A DNA stretch of 64,000 bases from WTGA01 sp965231865 (lineage in GTDB: Bacteria; Pseudomonadota; Gammaproteobacteria; Arenicellales; Poriferihabitantaceae): assembly GCA_965231865.1 (NCBI GenBank), contig CBDDOJ010000002.1, positions 806,001 to 870,000 of the forward strand, written 5' to 3'. The first letter of the stretch is position 1. Each line of letters starts with the position of its first letter. A program made the translations under genes and the position numbers. The notes beneath the pieces are model-generated. The model worked only from the letters and a program-made list of their open reading frames with translations, was not told the DNA's origin and made no database searches. Shown piece after piece: positions 57,490 to 64,000 of the stretch.

Positions 57490-58242
57490 TCAAAGAAACC
57501 CAGTCAATTCAGCGGTGACGGATTCGGGCGCCTCCCGCAACAGGCTGTGTCGCAGGCCCGGCAGGATTTTAAGCCGGGAATGGTTGATTTGAGTGTGCAT
57601 GAATTCAGCCATCTGGACGGTGGACCCCGGGTCTTTTTCCCCGGTCACAATCAAGGTGGGGCAGGGGATTGCATGGAGTTGTTCGCCGAGGTCCCCCTGC
57701 GCAAATACGCGGTATGCATTCAAATAGCCTTCGGGATTCATGTCCTGCAATTCGTTCAGGCGGTGTTGTACCCGGTCGGGATGCCGCTGCCGGAATTCCG
57801 GGGAGAACCAGCGGCCCGCCGCCAGGCGAAGATTGGCCTGCAGGTGGCCGTTCTCAAGATTGGCAACCCGCTCATTCACCTTCCCGCGTTCCGGTTCCGT
57901 GCGCCCGGCAACCGTGCTGAGCAGGACAAGACGTTCCACCATTGCGGGGTATTTCAGGGTAAAATCCTGGGAGACCAGTCCTCCGAGTGAAAATCCGACC
58001 AGGGCAGTCTGTTCAATGCAAAAATGATCGGCCAGCTCTGCGAGATCCTCCACGAAATCATCCAGCGACCAGGGCCCTCCCGGGTTTTCACTGTTGCCGT
58101 GGCCGCGCAGGTCGTACCGGATCACACGAAACCTGTCTTCCAGTGCGGGTACGACGGGGTCCCAGTGCCCCAGGTTTCCGCCCACCCCGTGAACCAGGAT
58201 CAGATTTCCGCCGGAACCGGAAACAACCGCATGGGGGATCAT
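57490..58242 (-). CDS. alpha/beta hydrolase, 3-oxoadipate enol-lactonase-like
   Basis: 250-aa alpha/beta-fold hydrolase. The oxyanion-hole segment LILVHGVGGNLGHWDPV, nucleophile elbow ALVGFSLGGLVSQDF (Ser within GFSLGG), the acid in TLIVTGEKDPGST and the His in LPGLRHSLLREAP make the full triad. The arrangement RYDLRGHGNSENPGG is that of PcaD/BpoC-like esterases. No aromatic-degradation genes are adjacent, so substrate is unknown. Confidence 0.9.
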   Translation of the reverse strand: MIPHAVVSGSGGNLILVHGVGGNLGHWDPVVPALEDRFRVIRYDLRGHGNSENPGGPWSLDDFVEDLAELADHFCIEQTALVGFSLGGLVSQDFTLKYPAMVERLVLLSTVAGRTEPERGKVNERVANLENGHLQANLRLAAGRWFSPEFRQRHPDRVQHRLNELQDMNPEGYLNAYRVFAQGDLGEQLHAIPCPTLIVTGEKDPGSTVQMAEFMHTQINHSRLKILPGLRHSLLREAPESVTAELTGFL

Positions 58243-58401
58243 GAGAACGGGGACGGCTGAAAATGCGTCATGGCTTTTGCTGCAGCCGGCTGGAGTGGGC
58301 GTTGGCCAAGCCGGTCATCGGGACCCGGGTCCCCGCCATCCCGCAATGGGCTCCGGCCGGTCTGGGGTATCTTTCCGGATTTTCGACCCTCTCACCGGCG
58401 G

Positions 58402-59922
58402 TTATTCGAGTTTCATCACGAAGGGGTCCTGTGTCGAACCCGAGTAGTCGATCACCACGTTTTTCAGCCGCGAATACTCGCGAACCCCTTCGTAGCCGTT
58501 GTGCTTTCCATACCCGCTTTGTTTAAACCCCCCGAACGGCGACATGAATGAGGCGCTTCGATAGGTGTTTACCCAGACCGTCCCCGCATCCACATGGCGT
58601 GCGAACCGAAGGGCTCGATCAATGTCCCGGGTCCAGACCCCGGCAGCCAGTCCATAGATGGAATCGTTGGCTTTTTCGATCAGGTCCCTTTCCCCGGAAA
58701 ACGGCATGACCGCGACCACCGGCCCGAATATTTCTTCCCGGGCAACCCGCATGTCGTTTCGGATGTCGGTGAATATCGTGGGCTCGAAATAATACCCGTT
58801 GGCCAGGGACGGGTTGTCGGGTCGTTTCCCCCCTGCCCGGAGTGTGCCGCCCTCGCCAAGCCCGATGGCGACATACTCCCCCACTCTCTCAAGCTGGGAT
58901 TTCAGGGAGAGCGGGCCGAGCTGGGTGTCCGGTTCCATGGGGTCGCCGATGATGATACGGCCTGCCTTGTCCCCCAGTTTTTCCAGGACCTGGTCATAAA
59001 TGGTTTCCTGGAGGAAACAACGCGAGCCGGCGATACAGGTTTGGCCGCCCGCGGCAAACGCCCCGGCAACGATGCCATTGGCGGCCTGCTCGGGGTCGGC
59101 ATCCTCAAAGACAACATTCGGGGATTTCCCGCCCAGCTCGAGCGTACAGGAAACCAGGTTCCGTGCCGCATTGGCGGCTACCCGGCGTCCGGTCGCCGTC
59201 CCTCCCGTGAATGCAATCTTGTCCACCCCGGGGTGACGGGCCAACGCCTCACCGGCGGTTTCCCCCAGCCCGGTAATGACGTTGAAGACCCCTGGAGGAA
59301 ATCCTGCCTGGGCAATGAGGTCGGCAAATTCCAGGGCCGAGGCGGACGTGTTTTCCGCGGGCTTGGCGACCACCGTATTGCCAACCGCCAGGCAGGGCGC
59401 CAGTGCGCTGGACAACAGGTACAGCGGAGAGTTCCAGGGAACGATGATTCCCACCACACCGATGGGTTCACGGAGCGTGAAATTAAACACATCGCGCTTG
59501 TTTACCGGGATGGTTTCCCCGGTTAACTTGTCTGCCATTCCGGCATAGTAATAATAGGTCTGGGGCAGGCTGGCCATTTGCGCGCGCATTTCCCGGATGA
59601 GCTTGCCATTGTCCCGGGTTTCAATTTCCGCAAGGCGGTCGCCGTGGACTGCAATGAGGTCGCCAAGCCGGCGAAGCAGGGCTCCCCGCTCGGTTTGTGT
59701 GATTGCGGACCAGGAAGGGTGGTTCAAGGCATTGCGCGCTGCCCCGACCGCTTCCCCGATGTCCATTTCCCGAGCGTCGGTGAGCACATACCAGGGCTCA
59801 CCGTTGCAGGGGTTCAGGCTGGGAATGATTGTACGGGGAACGGGAGACGAATAGTGCCCGTTGATATACATTCCATACCCCTCTCCCCGGGCATGGTGGA
59901 GCAGTTCCGTGGCTGGATTCAT
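58402..59922 (-). CDS. aldehyde dehydrogenase family protein
   Basis: 506-aa NAD(P)+-dependent aldehyde dehydrogenase. The catalytic Cys is in FAAGGQTCIAGSR, the general-base Glu in CTLELGGKSPNVVFEDAD, and the cofactor-binding part in GEALARHPGVDKIAFTGGTATGR. The N-terminus (GYGMYINGHYSSP) and the C-terminus (FGGFKQSGYGKHNGYEGVREYSRLKNVVID) are of the betaine/hydroxymuconic type. It could serve the 2-oxoglutarate-semialdehyde step of hydroxyproline breakdown or gamma-trimethylaminobutyraldehyde oxidation, but it is 11 kb from the former operon. It lies 68 bp after the amidase on the same strand. Confidence 0.92.
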   Translation of the reverse strand: MNPATELLHHARGEGYGMYINGHYSSPVPRTIIPSLNPCNGEPWYVLTDAREMDIGEAVGAARNALNHPSWSAITQTERGALLRRLGDLIAVHGDRLAEIETRDNGKLIREMRAQMASLPQTYYYYAGMADKLTGETIPVNKRDVFNFTLREPIGVVGIIVPWNSPLYLLSSALAPCLAVGNTVVAKPAENTSASALEFADLIAQAGFPPGVFNVITGLGETAGEALARHPGVDKIAFTGGTATGRRVAANAARNLVSCTLELGGKSPNVVFEDADPEQAANGIVAGAFAAGGQTCIAGSRCFLQETIYDQVLEKLGDKAGRIIIGDPMEPDTQLGPLSLKSQLERVGEYVAIGLGEGGTLRAGGKRPDNPSLANGYYFEPTIFTDIRNDMRVAREEIFGPVVAVMPFSGERDLIEKANDSIYGLAAGVWTRDIDRALRFARHVDAGTVWVNTYRSASFMSPFGGFKQSGYGKHNGYEGVREYSRLKNVVIDYSGSTQDPFVMKLE

Positions 59923-59990
59923 GGCTGGGCGGCGTTTTTCATAGTAATGATCGACGGGACCGGGCCAAAGCAGGCAGGCCCCAGGGTATT

Positions 59991-61424
59991 TTACCGGGAT
60001 TTGAAGTCCGGCAGGCCATTTTTGGATTGAAACCAGCTGGCGGACCGTTCCAGGGCCCTGCCGACGCGAAAGACCGGGACATCATCGTAGGGATGCCCGA
60101 CGATCTGAATGCCGACCGGCATTCCGGCACGGGTAAAACCGGCAGGTACGGACAGGACCGGACAACGGCTGTACAGGTTGAACAAGATGGTGAGGGCGGT
60201 TTCATCGGGAGACAGTTTCCGGCCATTCACCGTGACCGACTCCCAGGGGAGCAGGTCGGCGGGGAGGTTATTGGAGGTGGTGGTCGGGCAGATAAAGACG
60301 TCAAACTCATTCAGTAACGGACCGAAATGATCGTTCCAGATTCTCCCGGCGAGACGGTGGGCATCGTGAACCTGTTTTCGGGTAATCCTGCGGAGTTGCC
60401 TGGCGAACCAGGGAGTGTATTCACAGACCAGGTCCGGGTAGCGGGACACGGCATCGTCGAAATCATCGGAATACAGATGATCGCCATAATGGCCACTTAT
60501 CTCAATGGCATCGGCGGCCCAGGGGATTTCCACGGCTTCGATGCGTGCCCCGGCTTCCTCCAGCCGCTCCAGTGCCCCCCGTGTTTCCCGGCGGACATCC
60601 GATGAGACGGTGTAACACCCGAGATCCATGGAATACGCAATCCGCATTCCGGAAACCTCCCCGGGATTTTCGGGAATCCGCATTTTCGGTCTCACGCAAT
60701 GGGGGTCCAGGGGGTGGGGCCCGGCCATCACGTTCTGCATCAGCAGGCAGTCCTGAACGGACCGTGCCATGGGTCCGATATGGTTGTAGACATCAAACGA
60801 CACATCCGGACCTTGTGGATTGCGGCCATGGGGTGGTTTGAAGCCGACAATGCCGCACAGTGCGGCGGGCTGGCGAATCGAACCCGCGCTGTCGGTTCCC
60901 GTGGCGAGCATGGTGGAACCGGCTGCCAGGGCTGCGGCGGACCCTCCCGATGAGCCGCCGGGCGAATAATACAGGTTCCACGGATTCCGGGTGACTCCAT
61001 TCAGTTTGGTCGCCGTTACCCATGTCCAGCAGAATTCCGGGCACGTTGTCCGTGCGTGGACAATGGCACCACTGTGGATTAGTCTTTCCACGCTCGGATG
61101 GGTCTGCCCGTCGACATGATCCCGCAGAAACAGCGAGCCTGCACAGGAGCGCTTGCCCTGGATCGCGGTATCATCCTTGATCGCAACCGGGATTCCTTCC
61201 AGCGGGCCGGGCTGGACCGCGGGGGTTACGTACCGCTTTTCCGCCTTCCTGGCACGGGACATGGCTTCATCAAAATACCGGTCGCAGAACGCATTGACCT
61301 GCGGTTCGACGGCTTCACTTCTTTCGATCATAGCCTGCATCAGGTCCACCGGGGACAATTCCCCGGACTGGAACAGCAACCGGGTTTCGTGGGCAGTCAA
61401 GTAAAGGAGTTCGTCGTGATTCAA
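59991..61424 (-). CDS. amidase signature family protein
   Basis: About 477-aa amidase (GatA-like signature). The Ser-cisSer-Lys triad is visible: Lys in GIPVAIKDDTAIQGK, cis-Ser and the serine-rich box in YSPGGSSGGSAAALAAG, nucleophile region in ATGTDSAGSIRQPAALCG, where the common form is GTDTGGSIR. FKPPHGRNPQ and LSVPAGFTRAGMPVGIQIVG are further family segments. The frame starts at TTG 61490; the TTG at 61424 (NHDELLYLTAHETRLL) fits the family better and is used here. No glutamyl-tRNA amidotransferase partners are nearby, so it is a stand-alone amide hydrolase of unknown substrate. Confidence 0.88.
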   Translation of the reverse strand: MNHDELLYLTAHETRLLFQSGELSPVDLMQAMIERSEAVEPQVNAFCDRYFDEAMSRARKAEKRYVTPAVQPGPLEGIPVAIKDDTAIQGKRSCAGSLFLRDHVDGQTHPSVERLIHSGAIVHARTTCPEFCWTWVTATKLNGVTRNPWNLYYSPGGSSGGSAAALAAGSTMLATGTDSAGSIRQPAALCGIVGFKPPHGRNPQGPDVSFDVYNHIGPMARSVQDCLLMQNVMAGPHPLDPHCVRPKMRIPENPGEVSGMRIAYSMDLGCYTVSSDVRRETRGALERLEEAGARIEAVEIPWAADAIEISGHYGDHLYSDDFDDAVSRYPDLVCEYTPWFARQLRRITRKQVHDAHRLAGRIWNDHFGPLLNEFDVFICPTTTSNNLPADLLPWESVTVNGRKLSPDETALTILFNLYSRCPVLSVPAGFTRAGMPVGIQIVGHPYDDVPVFRVGRALERSASWFQSKNGLPDFKSR

Positions 61425-61595
61425 AATGGAATATGCCAGGAGAAAATGAACGGTGCGGGCAATGTAGCACGACCATTCATTGGCTGCCAAACCGTTTATT
61501 GATCACTGACAGGCGGGATGCCGGTCACTTCCATTGCGCCATGGCATGGTTTAGTATTTCAGGTCCATTGAATGCTTGCCCGGCAGGAGGAAGAC

Positions 61596-62402
61596 ATGGC
61601 CCAGTTACGGTATGAGGTGGTCGATGACATCGGCTGGATACGCTTTAACAAGCCGGAACGGCTGAATGCCTTCGACGCGGCCGAATGCCGTCGCCTGGTT
61701 GAGGTGCTAAAGGAAGCCTCCGACGACCGGAAGGTGAAAGCGATCATCCTGTCCAGTGTGGGGGACGCCTTTTCGGCAGGCGATGATTTGAAGGTTGCCA
61801 TGGAGGAATATCCCAGAATCCTGAACGGTGAGATTCATCCTGTCCTGGACATTATCGAAGACATTACGGAGAGCCTGCAGGAAATACCGAGAGTGATCCG
61901 GAAATCCCCAAAAGTGGTCATTGCCTCCGTACGGGGCTATGCGGTGGGCGCAGGATTTGAAATCGCCATTGATGCAGACATGATTGTGGCGGCGGACAAT
62001 GCGGTTTTCGGTTTTCCCGAAACCAATGCCGGTATGACGGTTACCGGGGGTGCCAGCAAATTGCTGCCGATGATCGTCGGCTTGAACAAGGCCAGGGAAT
62101 TGATGCTGACCGGGGAGTTTATCGATGCACAGGAAGCCTGGCGCATCGGCCTTGTCAACAAGCTGGTTCCGTTGGGGGAGGAAGAGAAAGCGGCAGAGAA
62201 AATGGCGCGAATGGTGATGTCCCGGGCACCTCTTGCCACCACCCATCACAAGCGAATGGTGAGTCAATCTCCGGAAGCCGACCTGGAAACGGCATTGAAC
62301 CTGGAAAAACAGACCATTGCCACCCTGGTGTACTCCGAAGACTATGGAGAGGCGATCCGGGCATTTTCGGAAAAACGAAAGCCACAGTTCAAGGGTAGGT
62401 AA
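61596..62402 (+). CDS. enoyl-CoA hydratase/isomerase family protein (CaiD-like)
   Basis: 268-aa crotonase-fold protein. WIRFNKPERLNAFDAAECRRLV, oxyanion-hole segments GDAFSAGDDLKVA and KVVIASVRGYAVGAGFEIAIDADMIVA, and FGFPETNAGMTVTGGASKLLPMIVG are clear. The catalytic Glu of the second active-site position is present in FPETN. ATG 61596 has an AGGAGGAAG ribosome-binding site; 61572 is a less likely start. It precedes a CaiC-like acyl-CoA ligase by only 3 bp, so the two form an operon acting on a CoA thioester, possibly crotonobetainyl-CoA or another unsaturated acyl-CoA. Confidence 0.9.
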   Translation: MAQLRYEVVDDIGWIRFNKPERLNAFDAAECRRLVEVLKEASDDRKVKAIILSSVGDAFSAGDDLKVAMEEYPRILNGEIHPVLDIIEDITESLQEIPRVIRKSPKVVIASVRGYAVGAGFEIAIDADMIVAADNAVFGFPETNAGMTVTGGASKLLPMIVGLNKARELMLTGEFIDAQEAWRIGLVNKLVPLGEEEKAAEKMARMVMSRAPLATTHHKRMVSQSPEADLETALNLEKQTIATLVYSEDYGEAIRAFSEKRKPQFKGR

Positions 62403-62405
62403 ACC

Positions 62406-64000
62406 GTGGCGCTGGTTGACCCAAGGCCGGAGCAGGATCTGGCGGCCGTACTGGCCAGGCGCGTTGAATACTGTCCACACAAGCCCTGGATTGTCGCGGC
62501 CGGGAAGTCCTGGAGCTATAAGGAAATCGACATCCGGTCCTCCCGGCTTGCCCGGGGCCTGACCGGGCTTGGCATTCAGCCCGGGGAAACCGTGCTGGTG
62601 ATGTTGCCGGACGTTGCGGATTATATCGTGATCTGGTGCGCCCTTTCGAAGTTCGGGGGGATCGAGGTTCCGGTCAATGCCCACTACCGCGGAAACCTGC
62701 TGGCGTACCTGATCAATGATTCCCTGGCGGAAACGATTCTGATCGATGACCGGTTCCTTTCCCGGCTGGCGGATATCCAGGATGATCTGGAACGGTTGAG
62801 ACGGGTAGTGGTGTATTCGGAGGCCGGGAGTGCCGGACCGGGCCCGGCGGATGACCTGCCCCGGAAGTTTGAAATTCTTTCCTATCCGGACCTGGTCGCC
62901 GAAACGGAGTATGATGGCCCCGGGCCTGCCTGCAATGACCTGATGGGGGTACTGTATACCTCGGGGACCACCGGGCCGTCCAAGGGAGTGACCATGACCC
63001 ATGCCCATGCGTATGAATATGCCCTGGGGGTCACCGAAATGCTCGAGTTGGGCGAAAATGACATTTATGGTGCCCACTTGCCGTTGTTTCACATCGCCGG
63101 ACAGTTTGCAACGGTGTATGCCAGTTGTATCGCGGGAGCCACCGCTGTGATCACGGCAGCTTTCAGTCCCAGACGCTACTGGGAGGAAATCAATGCACAC
63201 GGGATTACGTGTACCTTCCTGCTCGGTGCCATGGCGAATTTCCTGTACGGACAACCGCGTACCGACCGCGACCCCGACAATACGCTTGACAGGGTGTTGA
63301 TGGTTCCCCTGATTCCGGAAGTCGAAGACTTCAAGAAAAGGTATGGCTGCCGGGTTTCCACCACCTGGGGTGGGACCGAAATGAACTGCCCGACCCGCTC
63401 CGGCTTTGACCTTGCGAACAACCGGAGCTGCGGCCGGGTGCTTGAAGACCGGTATGAGGTCCGGATCGTTGACCCCACGGACCGGGAAGTTCCCGATGGT
63501 ACCCCCGGGGAAGCGCTGGTTCGGACCAGGATTCCCTGGATCACGACCAATGGGTACTGGAACCATCCTGAATGGACGGTGAGCCTGTTCCGCAATCAGT
63601 GGATACACACTGGGGACATGCTGATGCGCGATGGCGAGGGCAACCTGTATTTTGTCGACAGGATCCGGGATGCCATCCGGCGCCGGGGAGAAAACATTTC
63701 CTCCATGGAAGTGGAAAATGAAATCAATGCCCATCCGGCGGTGCTGGAATGTGCGGTGATCCCGGTGGATTCCAGGGAAACCGAACAGGAGGTCATGGCG
63801 GTTGTGGTCCCGGGAGATGGAGAACGGGTGGAGCCTGAAGCGCTGATCAGTTATCTGGAAACCCGGATGGCCTATTTCATGGTGCCTCGCTATATCGATA
63901 TCGTGGACACCCTGCCGAAAACCCCCACCGGAAAGATCCGGAAGTTTGTCCTGCGAGAAAAAGGCATCACCGAAACCACCTGGGACCGCGTTGCCGCGGG
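62406..64000 (+). CDS. AMP-binding acyl-CoA synthetase (CaiC-like), 3' end outside window
   Basis: Acyl-adenylate-forming ligase, 531 codons visible with no stop before the edge. It begins with GTG 62406 (MALVDPRPEQD), 3 bp after the preceding gene. The AMP-binding signature is LYTSGTTGPSKGVTMTHAHAYEY; further core motifs are TTWGGTEMN, WIHTGDMLMRDGEGNLYFVDRIRD, RRGENISSMEVENEI and the catalytic-Lys motif TPTGKIRK near the end. Layout and the GGTEMN motif are close to crotonobetaine/carnitine-CoA ligases and to long-chain acyl-CoA synthetases. Coupling to a CaiD-like hydratase supports carnitine-like or short-chain acid activation. Probably only a few C-terminal residues are missing. Confidence 0.9.
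   Translation, partial: MALVDPRPEQDLAAVLARRVEYCPHKPWIVAAGKSWSYKEIDIRSSRLARGLTGLGIQPGETVLVMLPDVADYIVIWCALSKFGGIEVPVNAHYRGNLLAYLINDSLAETILIDDRFLSRLADIQDDLERLRRVVVYSEAGSAGPGPADDLPRKFEILSYPDLVAETEYDGPGPACNDLMGVLYTSGTTGPSKGVTMTHAHAYEYALGVTEMLELGENDIYGAHLPLFHIAGQFATVYASCIAGATAVITAAFSPRRYWEEINAHGITCTFLLGAMANFLYGQPRTDRDPDNTLDRVLMVPLIPEVEDFKKRYGCRVSTTWGGTEMNCPTRSGFDLANNRSCGRVLEDRYEVRIVDPTDREVPDGTPGEALVRTRIPWITTNGYWNHPEWTVSLFRNQWIHTGDMLMRDGEGNLYFVDRIRDAIRRRGENISSMEVENEINAHPAVLECAVIPVDSRETEQEVMAVVVPGDGERVEPEALISYLETRMAYFMVPRYIDIVDTLPKTPTGKIRKFVLREKGITETTWDRVAA

Noticed and set aside
61707..63734. 675-codon minus-strand open frame opposite the hydratase and acyl-CoA ligase
   Set aside because: Antisense to two clear genes with correct motifs; composition is repetitive His/Gly/Pro, not protein-like.

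Overview
The window is 64 kb of high-GC (roughly 55-60 %), gene-dense bacterial chromosome. Family-level similarities (YcaQ/AlkX glycosylase, RbgA-type GTPase, TypA, GlnK-AmtB, the formylglutamate histidine route, a DUF4149-like gene beside a DUF1289 gene) point to a proteobacterium, most likely a gammaproteobacterium-like heterotroph. That placement is inference: there is no rRNA or other decisive marker. The recurring theme is catabolism of nitrogen-rich small molecules: histidine, hydroxyproline, creatine, D-amino acids, probably carnitine-like betaines, and possibly ergothioneine-like betaines. Ammonium uptake (glnK-amtB) is also encoded. This suits an organism living on animal-derived or osmolyte-rich organic matter.

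Layout. 1-3.6 kb: three overlapping tyrosine recombinases with short inverted repeats at their upstream end, i.e. a RIT (recombinase-in-trio) element running off the left edge. 4.0-4.7 kb: a BrnT/BrnA toxin-antitoxin pair with a candidate operator. 4.9-6.3 kb: an orphan cytochrome P450. 6.9-24.3 kb: metabolic and housekeeping genes (quinone oxidoreductase, a succinyl-CoA-synthetase-like pair, methyltransferase, aldo/keto reductase, two FAD amine or amino-acid oxidoreductases, RbgA-like GTPase, DapA-family enzyme, AlkX-type DNA glycosylase, EamA transporter, RibA-like protein, fatty acid desaturase). It ends with a histidine ammonia-lyase homologue that lacks the cofactor-forming serine.

24.5-35.5 kb: a divergent histidine-utilisation cluster. 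hutF-hutH-PhyH dioxygenase point right; hutI-hutU-ornithine cyclodeaminase-enoyl-CoA hydratase-ADP-forming acyl-CoA synthetase point left. 35.7-41 kb: a lower-GC accessory patch. It holds an AAA15/RloA-like ATPase with a frameshifted RloB-like partner and a 20-bp perfect dyad at the ATPase start. Next to it an ISNCY-family insertion sequence (6-bp target duplication) has split a hypothetical gene, which can be rejoined in frame. Two small conserved proteins (DUF1289, DUF4149-like) follow.

41.3-47.6 kb: a translationally coupled PhyH / class-I glutamine amidotransferase / SnoaL-like operon on the minus strand. A hydroxyproline-type operon on the plus strand follows (GST, DapA-family deaminase, D-amino-acid dehydrogenase, hydroxyproline epimerase). 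47.6-64 kb: YdjM-like membrane protein, creatinase, a third PhyH protein, typA, an ABC-F ATPase, glnK-amtB, CBS-domain protein, alpha/beta hydrolase, aldehyde dehydrogenase, amidase, enoyl-CoA hydratase, and a CaiC-like acyl-CoA ligase cut by the right edge.

The points most worth a second look are the MIO-less ammonia-lyase homologue (possibly a trimethylamine-eliminating, ergothionase-like enzyme), the RloAB-like locus with its palindrome and slippage frameshift, the IS-interrupted gene, and the uncharacterised PhyH-amidotransferase-SnoaL operon. No rRNA, tRNA or CRISPR array was recognised.
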